The notes beneath the pieces were generated by a model. It did not search any database. It saw only the letters and a list, made by a program, of their open reading frames with translations, and had not been told where the DNA came from. Shown here piece by piece: positions 55,759 to 64,000 of a stretch of DNA of 64,000 nt. Location of the stretch: the NCBI GenBank assembly GCA_016648135.1, contig JADDOH010014785.1, positions 1 to 64,000 on the forward strand, written 5' to 3'. Position numbers and translations under genes: made by a program. The stretch's first letter is position 1, and every line of letters begins with the position of its first letter. The stretch is from Agrypnia vestita. Taxonomy: Eukaryota > Arthropoda > Insecta > Trichoptera > Phryganeidae.

Positions 55759-55992
55759 ATATATAGCAATTAAGTGGTTTAAAACATAGTATTTAATTTT
55801 TTCTTAAATTTCTTATAATGTCAAGCCACAAAGTGTTTTCTTGCTTTGAAAAGTTTACAAATATATATTTTTGGTACTAAAAAAAATCTAACTAGGTGTC
55901 CGGTTCAAGAAAGGGGGAAGAGGAAGCCGGGGAGGGTCTTGATAATTTGTTGTCACGTTACTGGGTCACTTGGTTACCAGACCTGTCTAATG

Positions 55993-56771
55993 CAGTGTTT
56001 CCCAAACTATGGGTCGCGACCCACTGGTGGGTCTCGAGCGGATATTAGGTGGGTGGCAGTCGCAACACCGCGCAACACGTCTCGTCCGGGCCGTGTCGTG
56101 CTTATTATAGATAACGAAGTGCGTCCAGATATCAATGTAGTATCTGCAATTTTCACTCATTTAACAGAGTTGAAAAATAACTTTAAAGCCAACGTCGAAA
56201 AAGAGATGAAAAAGTTCAACAGGATAAACTGGATTTAAAATCCATTTCAAGACAACATACCGACTGAAATGTCAACAAAAGCAAGTGAAGAGCTTATTGA
56301 TTTATCAGAAGATACGTCGCTGAAAAACACTTTTAATTGCGAGCAATTGGCAAAATTCTGGCTTCCAGTTGCTGACACGTATCCCCGCTTGTCTGACGAA
56401 GCCATGAAAGTCCTCCTCCCCTTCACTATCTCATACTTATGTGAAGTGGAATTTTCTGTCATGGTTTCTATTAAGACTAAATACAGAAATTAATTGGACG
56501 TATCTAATTCACTGCGATTAAAAATGACTAACATTGAAGTCAACGCTAATGTTGTTATGACAAAAAAGTTAAAATTAAAATATCACATAAATATTAACGT
56601 TTTTCGTAATTAAAAATTTCGATTATATTTGGAGGTTTTTCTTTTTTTCTTAATTGAACAGTCTTTCGTGTGGTTACAATATGAATTGGGAAAATGTGAG
56701 GCAGGAGGCGGGTGCCGAAAATTTAATAATTTTTTGGTGGGTCCCGACCCCGTCAACTTTGGGAACCACTG
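55993..56771. mobile_element. hAT element with perfect 8-bp target duplication and transposase remnant
   Basis: Ends CAGTGTTTCCCAAACTATG and GTCAACTTTGGGAACCACTG; subterminal GGGTCGCGACCCACTGG and GGTGGGTCCCGACCC. Identical GTCTAATG flanks at 55985-55992 and 56772-56779. A 779-bp internally deleted copy with part of a transposase gene on the plus strand. Confidence 0.92.
56100..56612 (+). pseudogene. hAT transposase C-terminal half, broken
   Basis: Reads DNEVRPDINVVSAIFTHL, TELKNNFKANVEKEMKKFNR, then a stop at 56236, NPFQDNIPTEMSTKASEELI, AKFWLPVADTYPRLSDEAMK, VLLPFTISYLCEVEFSVM, KTKYRN, a stop at 56491, and LDVSNSLRLKMTNIEV in the same frame. This is the C-terminal part of the SCAND3/ZBED5-like hAT family: WIRNPF motif, then LPFxTSYLCExGFSxM and the RN(R)LDVSxxLRLxxxxI dimerisation end. 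Two in-frame stops and loss of the N-terminal BED finger and catalytic aspartates make it inactive. Confidence 0.85.
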
Positions 56772-56902
56772 GTCTAATGACATTTTTACATATTGTTATA
56801 CTGTAAATTAACTCGATTATTGGTCATGTTTCTTGGGTTGGTAAATTGATTTTTTAGTTTTCAATGTTTTATCCATTCACCATTTCCACATATGTATTAA
56901 AT

Positions 56903-57438
56903 ATAGAGGGTGTACCAGAGCTAGAAGCAGAAACTTGGCAGGTAGATTCCTGACTATGTTATGAGTCTAAAATGTTCAAGCAACCGTAGCCTAATATCAA
57001 TAGTTATGGAGATATGCAATATCAAAGTTTGCATTTTATTCTCTCAATATTTTTTACTTATCTTTTGCAAAACCATTACAGTAACTTATGTCGATTATGA
57101 AAAGTTCATTCGCTTTAATACAAGTCGAATAAAATGATAAAAGCCTTGCGAAAATTTAAAAAAGTTATTTTTTACAAGGTTTTTATCATTTTATTTAAGT
57201 TATATTGAAGCAAATAAATTTTTCATAATCGCTATAAGTTACTGTAATGTAAGTTCAACTTTTTGAAAAAAATAAGTCAGAAATATTGAAAAAAAATGCA
57301 AACTTTGATTATGAAATGATTATGAAAAAAAATGCAAACTTTGATTATATCTCTATAACAATTGATTATAGGCCATGGTTGCTTGAACATTTTAGACTCA
57401 TAACATGCTCATAACTGCTAGCTCTGGTACACCCTGTA
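56903..57438. mobile_element. Foldback element with TA flanks, family T, copy 1
   Basis: Ends GGGTGTACCAGAGCTAG and CTAGCTCTGGTACACCCT, extending into arms of more than 200 bp (AGTCTAAAATGTTCAAGCAA / TTGCTTGAACATTTTAGACT). TA lies at both outer borders, compatible with Tc1/mariner-type insertion. The left part duplicates AATGCAAACTTTGATTAT. No ORF. Confidence 0.8.
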
Positions 57439-57439
57439 T

Positions 57440-58950
57440 TTTTAATAAGTCACATCCCACTGAGGTTTTCCAGGGATAAATACAAAAAACCTGTCACTAC
57501 TCGAGGAAATTTCTCTGGAATCTATGAAACCCGCATCTTATTGGAAATAATTTTTTAAAAACAATGCCACCCCTGTTTTGAGTACATCAATTTCTTATTC
57601 TGCACTCATACATTAATATTTCTTGTACATTATTTGTAACTTCACGGATTTCAATAATCTTCCATCCTTTTTCTACAACTTCCGAGAATCGCTGTAATAC
57701 AGAGTGACTTAGTGAACTGAGAAGAAGAACGAGTTGTGTCCCCGGTTCTTAAATATTTAAAGAAATAATCTTTTTTATGCATAGCAAATAAACATCTTTA
57801 CCACAAAATATGACTGTGATCGAAAGGTTATCCGTAGTGTCTCGAGGTGGTGCGGAAGGGGTGGTGTGAAGTGAAAAGGGATGAAAGTATCGCCAATCGG
57901 AGATATTGGTGCCGCTATCTATCGTGTGTTGAAGCGGAAGTTACCCTAACAGACATGAAAACTCCCGTTTACTGACAGTAAAATATTTAGTGATGTATGT
58001 TGCGATTATTTGAAGTAGCCGCTTCATTATTATTAATATAAATTCTACACATATATCGCTTACAAAGATATAAAGAACAAATTTTCCTAACAGAAAACTC
58101 AAACTGACAAGAAATCAAGCAAGATGTGAAAATAGCAGTTTCCTAATATCTCAAATTATTTATTAAAATGGCGTGTTACGCCGGAACTCCGACACCTTGA
58201 AAACATGCTCAGAATGCCTTCTGTACGTCGCATTGGAAAGCTTGGTTACGTGCATAAACAGTAAATAGAAAATGGTTCATAAACAATGCAATCGATACAC
58301 AAAAACCTTCAATAATTATAGAAATATTTTGAAAAAATAACTTTTGACCTCTTGCTGAAAATGCTCGACAGACGACTGAATGAATGAAATAAAAAAAAAA
58401 CTTTATGAGATCGTACATCTGTATATTATGGAGTTATAAATATGGCGTATTTTATGCAGTAAAAAATTAATTTAAAAATCGTCTCAAATACATTCACAGG
58501 GCACTCTCTGCATAGAACATATTTTTACCCAGATACCGATTTCATCCTCTTGGTATCTAGAATTATGTATATAAAATCTACTATCACGTTTTGTCATTTC
58601 CCTGTAAGAGCAGGCAAATGTAATTTGTTTCTCTTGGTGCCTCTAAAAATACTAAATACCGTAATACCGTTCTTATACAAACAGTCTTATGCGCACTTAT
58701 AACTTATTTCCGTGACACTGTAAGCCTTCTAAGAAATAAACTATAAATATATAGTTTCAAAATTGTCCGAATTTCATTTTCGCAATTTGGACAACGTGAG
58801 GTCAAATTGCTATAGCGGAGCAAATCACACGATGTATTGTGACCTCAACGGAAAATCGAACAGAAACCCTCGATACGAAAATCCAGTAACGAGGGCCGTC
58901 AAAAAATGAGACAACGTTTATAAAACTACTGTTGCGTAGCCGATGGTTAT
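57440..58950. other. Intergenic, nothing recognised
   Basis: Mixed AT-rich sequence. 58785-58900 has a moderately GC-rich segment with GTGAGGTCAAATTGC and the inverse GTGACCTCAACGG. No supported gene. Confidence 0.35.
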
Positions 58951-58957
58951 TTTAAAG

Positions 58958-59265
58958 ACTTCATTTTAGATTCCTCATCGTTCTGTAGGCAAGTTAGGGC
59001 ATGCTAGTCTTTTACAAGATTAACACGCATGTGATAAATATTGATGAAAGGTTAACAGTACTATGGTTGTGGTGTATAGTGTTGTGAACATAATAATGTA
59101 GTGTTGGTCCTGACGAAGAGACGGGTACGTCTCGAAACCGGTAGACGTAAAATCACGTAGTGGTTTATACTAATTTACCTAACACTCTGTTATAATGTCT
59201 AACCACAAAGTTAATGCTTTAAATATTAAAAATATTAATAATAATAAATTAAGCGTTGTTTCGTT
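58958..59265 (+). mobile_element. Inverted-repeat family P3, right-arm copy with intact core
   Basis: GATTCCTCATCGTTCTGTAG, CAAGATTAACACGCATGTGA, AGTGTTGGTCCTGACGAAGA, CTCGAAACCGGTAGACG, CTAACACTCTGTTATAATGT, CACAAAGTTAATGCTTTAAA. It continues directly into the family D foldback. Confidence 0.75.
59106..59147 (+). ncRNA. Hammerhead-like motif, intact core (P3)
   Basis: GGTC, CTGACGA, A, GAGACG-GGTA-CGTCTC, GAAA, CCGGTA, GACG. Helix II has six perfect pairs; ACCGGT is self-complementary; GUA is the putative cleavage triplet. In other P3 copies the following bases are GACC, giving a four-pair outer helix with GGTC. Confidence 0.5.
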
Positions 59266-59425
59266 TACAGAGTGGAAGTTCGTGATTAACACAATAATTT
59301 ATACACAACGTTTTATTACACTTATTTGAGTTATATATCCATCGAAAGCGCTTAGGCTTATATAACTCAAATAAGTGGAATAAAACGTTGTGTATTAATT
59401 ATTGTGTTAATATTAATAATACTTA
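59250..59425. mobile_element. Foldback element, family D
   Basis: ACACAATAATTTATACACAA and CGTTTTATTACACTTATTTG pair with AAATAAGTGGAATAAAACG and TTGTGTATTAATTATTGTGT; the apex is CCATCGAAAGCGCTTAGGC. Half copy at 29395-29545. Confidence 0.65.
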
Positions 59426-59429
59426 ATTT

Positions 59430-60060
59430 TTCATCAGTAATTAAAGAATTTACAGGTTAACTTTACCAAAGCTTGTTTTCTTTTATTTTTTATTTCTGTC
59501 TGATCAACGGATATTTTCATGACAAAATTCACAAACTTCACTATAATTTAGGTAAGTTTTTCATGATGCGTAATACCTAGAACGATAACAACAATACACC
59601 CTTGAAACTGACTTATTTTTAAGTTACAAGAGTGTAATATTTATTGTATATGATATATGATGACACGCTCCGCGACAAACTATCCGAAGGAGTATCCCTG
59701 CGGGCGGAAACGGGAACTGTACACTGAGCCGGGCGGGCCGAAGGGAGGCTTTATATCCCCCGCAACCCGCGAATGTGACTACGGCCCCGGGGGGTTCCCC
59801 ATCACGTCGGGACTTCCAGCGAGCGCCGCGCCACAGGAAATATTCCTGACACTGCCGAGAACAGGACCACAATATTCACGGGGATTTACGAGTCCACCAC
59901 CCCCGTGGATTATTCACCTTTTTCGATTAACCCTCAACAAGATTTTGCAGTAATGTTGTCAAGAAACATAGGAATTCACATTCAAAACCAACGCTATTGA
60001 GAAACTTTACTCCAATACACTGTGAACCTAGAATGTTTGCGAAATAAACGTTGTGCTGTT
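59430..60060. other. Intergenic with GC-rich block
   Basis: 59660-59930 is strongly GC-rich (AGCCGGGCGGGCCGAAGGGA; CTACGGCCCCGGGGGGTTCC) and unique-looking; a 98-codon ORF crosses it without family likeness. Candidate conserved non-coding DNA. Confidence 0.3.
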
Positions 60061-60071
60061 TGTTGTTTTAA

Positions 60072-60978
60072 GGGGGGGGTAAGGTTTTTAACCTTTTTTT
60101 TTGCATTTTATTTTCAATTTTTTAAATGAATGTATAACATCGCAAGGATATTGTGTGAAAATTTCAAGTCAATCGGAGCAAAATTGACGAAATTATGAAC
60201 ATTTGAGCGATACTCAGACTGATTTTCTATACCTGCTCGGGCAGCTAAGAGACGCGCTCACCTGAGGACTACCGGACGTGCTATTTGTATTGGAAGAGTT
60301 TTGCGTAGACAAGGACAAAAATATGCTGATGATGAAAGCTCTTTGCTGTGTGAAAATGGCATCGACGATTATGTGTGAGTATAAAATAAGTGTTGAGTTT
60401 TATTTTGAATTTTACAGTGTGCAAAACTTTAAAGCGTTTTCCCCACATATCACGTTTTCAAAGTCGGTGTCCATCATGCATACTGCACCAATCCTTTTGA
60501 AATTTTGAACACTATTTCTGTACATAATTTACGAGGTAACGCTCGAGAGTTTTTTTCAAATTTGTTATTAATTTTTATTTTTTAATAACAAATCAGTCGA
60601 TATTTTTCGCCAAAAATCGCGTTTTTCCCTTCAAAGTGTTCCAAAAAATTAAAAAATTGAAATTTCAAAAAACCCCCCCAGCGTTACCTGGGAAAACCTA
60701 TTATCTAACGAATAAACTTTGATTTTTTGATTTCAGATGATCTAGCACCAAGTTATGATGGACACCGCAATTCTCCTTTTTTTCCGAGACACGTCCGAAT
60801 AATTGCTGCCATTGCCGTATTTTTTAATATTTCGTCTTGAAAATTTTACACAATATTCTTCAAATGTCATACTTTAATGTAATATTAGTTTTAATAAAGA
60901 GATTATAACTGTGTCGTCATAAAAAATTCACAAAAACATGCCTTTTTTGTACGAATTAACCTTACCCCCCCCCCCCCC
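60072..60978. mobile_element. TTAA-flanked element with G-run termini
   Basis: Begins after TTAA (60068-60071) with GGGGGGGGTAAGGTTTTTAA and ends CCTTACCCCCCCCCCCCCCC before TTAA (60979-60982). The ends are inverted repeats apart from the length of the G/C run. TTAA target sites are typical of piggyBac and Kolobok. An internal hairpin TTTGTTATTAATTTTTATTT / AATAACAAA lies near 60560-60595. No transposase ORF; the 76-codon frame at 60278 is not recognised. Confidence 0.75.
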
Positions 60979-61117
60979 TTAAACTTGCATAAAGGGTGAT
61001 TCACTAAAAAGTGTAAGATTTTATATTCCAGAACACCTCTACTAAATAACTGAATAAATAAATCTCGACATTCCTATTGATATTCCCCGGGCCACAAAGG
61101 TCGTATATATAGGTCAC

Positions 61118-61765
61118 TAGTGATGTAACGAATGTCAGTTTTTGAGCATTCGCGAATACGAACTTTGAGTTTTTCTTTAATTTGACGCCAATTATGTATG
61201 GCTTAGCGGCTCGGTTTCGCGCGAGGCGCGTTCCTTTTGCATCTTGTTCCAAGAATTTCCGAGTTGATCTAATAGAACCATAAAGAATAATTTTGTTTTT
61301 GTTTGTTTGAGGTGTTTTCTTATAGAACATAAATTATTCATAGTTTGTAACTGAAGAACACAGTTTTTGTTTGATTTTTGTTTTTACTTCAAGAAGATGA
61401 TTACCTAACATTAAAAACTTATGTAAAGACTGATAAAAATTTCGGAGAAGAATTTGTTTTTGTTTGTTTACGTTGCATTATTATATTTTTTGTTTTCTAA
61501 GCTAATGAGAAGTTACTTGTTATTTAGTAGTGATCTGGAATGTTAAGCTTTATTACCCAAGGTAGAAGTAGATGGTAAATAAATAATACCAAATGATAAA
61601 GTAAAGTGAAGACTGATAATGTGTTTACGAGGTAAAGCTACTTTTTCTAATAATAAAAAAATAAATTAATGGATTTTTTATTAACCTAATATTATGTTTT
61701 TTTCTGATGTTCATATTCGCAAAACATTCGCTAGAACTTTGCGAAAATATGCGAATATTCGCGAA
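61118..61765. mobile_element. Decayed hAT-like element with ATTCGCGAAT motifs
   Basis: CTAGTGATGTAACGAATGTC with AGCATTCGCGAATACGAAC at the left, and AATATGCGAATATTCGCGAA near 61745-61765 at the right. ATTCGCGAAT is self-complementary and recurs with variants at both ends. The right terminus is lost, perhaps where a P4 stub begins, so no target duplication can be checked. Confidence 0.5.
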
Positions 61766-61830
61766 TAGAATATCCCGAAAAGCTCTGACCAGAAGATCTT
61801 GAACGGCCATAAAATTCTGGATAGGAGAGG
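61755..61830 (+). mobile_element. P4 family stub
   Basis: GAATATCCCGAAAAGCTCTG, then AGAAGATCTTGAACGGCCAT matches the outer part of the right arm at 8315-8360. Confidence 0.5.
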
Positions 61831-61949
61831 AGTTGAAATGATAAACATTGCAAATTTAGAAAGGAGTGTTGCCGTTGTTATGACTAAGAGAGTTATCGTA
61901 AATAAAGCAATGATATTATTATATCTGATAGGGGTTCAGATTATTGTCA

Positions 61950-62565
61950 AGAATTCAATTTTCAATTTATTTATTTTTAATGTAAAATTTACATTACAAA
62001 CATATGTCTAATTCGTAAATATTATTAACAAGTGAGAAAATATACAAACAACATAGTATCAAAAGTATATAAATTCATTCATATCAAAGGTGTAGGAGAA
62101 TCGTGCTTCGGAAAACCCTGTCAGAGACATTGAACAGATCAATGTCGAGAGTAAAATTGTTCAGCAAAGTAGTAGCTCTTCCAACAGACATAACCAATGG
62201 CAGGGTGGTCTTGTACATTGGAATGTGAAACAATCTATGCTAATGCTGTCTTAGGTAATTATCAGGAATCTACAAACCAATGCTCCGCATTATTTCACGA
62301 TTATCGGTCATATCGCGCAACAATCGATAAAAATGCGTAATCAGATACACATTCCCTCTAGTCTCTAGACTATTGTAGCCAAGCATACCCTGGAGGAACC
62401 CGGTTGGGTAGAGCCAAGGATAATGCCCGTACTCTCTCATATAGAGAAAATGGATGTTATGTGGGAGTGATTTTTTAAATGATGATGTGGTATCTGCAAG
62501 GATATCAGCATGAACGTTAGGAATACCACAATATAAATTATATGTACGACACATTCTTGTGGTGG
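61950..62565 (-). pseudogene. LINE 3' end on the minus strand
   Basis: Minus strand from 62554: LPHNIHFLYMREYGHYPWL, YPTGFLQGMLGYNSLETR, LITHFYRLLRDMTDNREIM, RSIGL, a stop, then in another frame IPDNYLRQH-like, LFHIPMYKTTLPLVMSVGR and DIDLFNVSDRVF. Same C-terminal region as 18318-18524 (VPDNYLRHR, YRTNL, DIDIFHVSE) but longer, and followed by the same type of A-rich 3' end (AAAAATAAATAAATTGAAAA on the minus strand). Frameshifted and stopped; 5' truncated. Confidence 0.75.
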
Positions 62566-62569
62566 GAGA

Positions 62570-63495
62570 AATTATGATTTAATATTCAAAATTAATTGTA
62601 AACTGGCGGATAAAAATAATAAGTACAAATATACAAAGGTACTTTTAATAACATAAGGTAGGTAGACAGACCACTCCTAATTCCTACACAAACGTTTTTC
62701 AACCGCATCGACACATTAGCGGAACAATCAGTCGAGGCGTCCATTTGTCTTTTTGTAGAGCTAATATTCTTTCGGTCTACCTTTCCCCTTCCGCTCCTTC
62801 CGCGTAACCTTTCATTTGGTGTTCCTCTTCTTTAAATATATTTAATCCCTAACCAGCTCCGTAATTCTCAGTCAACAGCGATTTCCCCGAGTTTGCAGGG
62901 GAGGCTTTGCGATTGTTTGCCCGAGGGCACCTTTTTATAACTTGTGCCAACATTCTTTACCTCCAGGATTCCGGAACAACAATTTTTAAAAGTCAAATTT
63001 TACGTAATTGCATAAAAATTAAAAATACATATTTTGATTGACTTTTCCATTATTTGTAGGAAATATCCTCAATCATGCAATTAAAGCTAAAACTAAAAGC
63101 AATTGGTTATCGCCATTTGCTTGATGCTGGGCTCATAATTTACATAAAATTTAAAGATTTTTAAAATTTGGCATGTAATGCACACATTGTCAGTATCAAA
63201 AAACAACGAAATAACTATCTGCGATGTTCTTAGTTCATATTTTTGCTGCTTACATTCTTTCCCTCGCGTTGCTGTTGACTCGCTTTCTACCTTTTACGCT
63301 GCTCTCTGTCACATTTTTAATTCTACGATTCGCATTCCTCCATAAACTTTGCTAGAAACTTACAGCGTCAAAACACTCACTTAACTTTAACTTTTAAAAC
63401 TTAAACTTTTGCACGCCTTAAGGTAGAAATATGTATTTACAACTGTTGACCAATATAAGAATATTTTCATTAAAGTTTTATTTCATTGAGTATAA
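62570..63495. other. Intergenic with GC-richer block
   Basis: 62690-62960 is GC/CT-richer and unique-looking (CTTTCCCCTTCCGCTCCTTC; CGATTTCCCCGAGTTTGCAG). The rest is AT-rich. No supported gene. Confidence 0.3.
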
Positions 63496-63501
63496 TGTTA
63501 A

Positions 63502-64000
63502 TACAGGGTGTCTCATAGTCAGTAGCAAAAACTTTACAGGTAGAGAGAGTCCTGCCTTGATAATGAGTCAAAAATGTCGAAAGCAACCATGATCTAATAT
63601 CAATAGTTATGGAGATACGCAATTTTAAAGTTTGCATTTTTTCAATATTTTTGACTTATTTTTTGCAAAAAGTCGAACTATCATTACAGTAACATATAAC
63701 GATTATGAATAATTCATTCGTTTATATTCCATTCAAATAAAATGATAAAAACATTGTAAAAAAACTTCAACTTCAAATTTTTGCAAGGTTTTCATCATTT
63801 TATTTGACTTCCTCAATCAAATCAAAGCGAAAGAATTTTTCATTATCGATATAAGTGACTGTATTGATAGTTTTTAACTTTTTTGCAAAAAATACGGTAA
63901 TAAATAAGTCAGAAACATTGAAAAAAAAATGCAATTATGCATTATTGCTTCGTCATTTTCGATTCATTATCAGGGCAGGAATCCACCAAGTTTTTGCTAC
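63502..64000. mobile_element. Foldback family T, copy 2, cut by window edge
   Basis: Starts TACAGGGTGTCTCATAGTC and continues AATATCAATAGTTATGGAGA as in 56903-57438, with the right arm ending GGCAGGAATCCACCAAGT at the window edge. The final dozen bases and right border are outside the window. Confidence 0.75.

Larger units (their letters stand above)
55380..55820. mobile_element. Penelope-like inverted-arm element (family P2)
   Basis: Arms of about 115 bp: AAATACTATGTTTTAAACCA, CTTAATTGCTATATATTTGT, CAATATAGACTAATCTAG on the left and exact or near-exact complements on the right (TATATAGCAATTAAGTGGTT, TAAAACATAGTATTTAATTT). Between them is a coding remnant (NLEALEINKAINNNSQII, 55500-55592) then a C/T-rich stretch. 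Each arm has a hammerhead-like motif. Arms are highly similar, suggesting recent formation. Confidence 0.75.

Noticed and set aside
59657..59953. 98-codon plus ORF in a GC-rich island
   Set aside because: G/P-rich product without motif; the opposite strand is open too.
1..64000. CRISPR array, bacterial operons or phage
   Set aside because: No regularly spaced repeats, no packed ORFs or ribosome-binding sites; the repeats present are eukaryotic transposons.

Overview
The window looks like a gene-poor, AT-rich stretch of an insect nuclear genome, most likely a moth or butterfly. That reading rests on the mobile elements: 5'-truncated RTE-type LINEs whose products carry GHVERM, RGRPRKTW and RRCMNV blocks, LINE tails reading VPDNYLRHR...RTNL, a tRNA-derived SINE, many hAT, Harbinger and TTAA-target elements, and Penelope-like remnants. 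Order-level placement is an inference. No complete protein-coding host gene is visible. No rRNA, free-standing tRNA, CRISPR array or operon was seen.

Host DNA: two short minus-strand segments could be host exons. One (8714-8928) encodes an N-terminus with an eh1-like FSIAGLM motif and lies beside a 1.1 kb CpG-rich block (9270-10420) that may be its promoter and 5' UTR. The other (22422-22534) encodes a cysteine-rich stretch between AG and GTAAGA splice signals. About 20 short GC-rich, apparently single-copy blocks stand out of the AT-rich background; an array of conserved regulatory elements is a reasonable but untested reading.

Layout. 0-8 kb: short ORF at the left edge, LINE debris, foldback MITEs, a SINE. 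8-10.4 kb: candidate exon and CpG block. 10.6-11.35 kb: TTAA-flanked element with AGCATGCT-like repeats. 13-20.5 kb: more foldback MITE copies, second SINE, hAT MITE with CATCGATG repeats. 23-27 kb: large foldback, hAT MITE, two LINE fragments. 30-38 kb: LINE ends, hAT with perfect target duplication, hAT carrying a nested RTE insertion. 38-40 kb and 59 kb: inverted-repeat elements with a hammerhead-like motif. 44-48 kb: Harbinger element split by a foldback, then a Penelope-like remnant. 51.5-52.2 kb: hAT MITE with CGTAC repeats. 55.4-57.4 kb: Penelope-like pair of arms, hAT with transposase remnant, TA-flanked foldback. 60-64 kb: TTAA element with G-run ends, hAT fragment, LINE end, partial foldback cut by the window edge.

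The most interesting signal is a shared architecture in several sequence-unrelated inverted-repeat families: CTGANGA, one extra base, a hairpin, GAAA, a six-base self-complementary block ACNNGU, then U/A and a short helix that pairs back to the bases before CTGA. This is the order of a type I hammerhead ribozyme with a palindromic helix III. Two of the families carry recognisable C-terminal Penelope-like protein remnants, which fits the known presence of hammerhead motifs in Penelope-like elements. The extra base before helix II is constant here and is not canonical, so activity is open.
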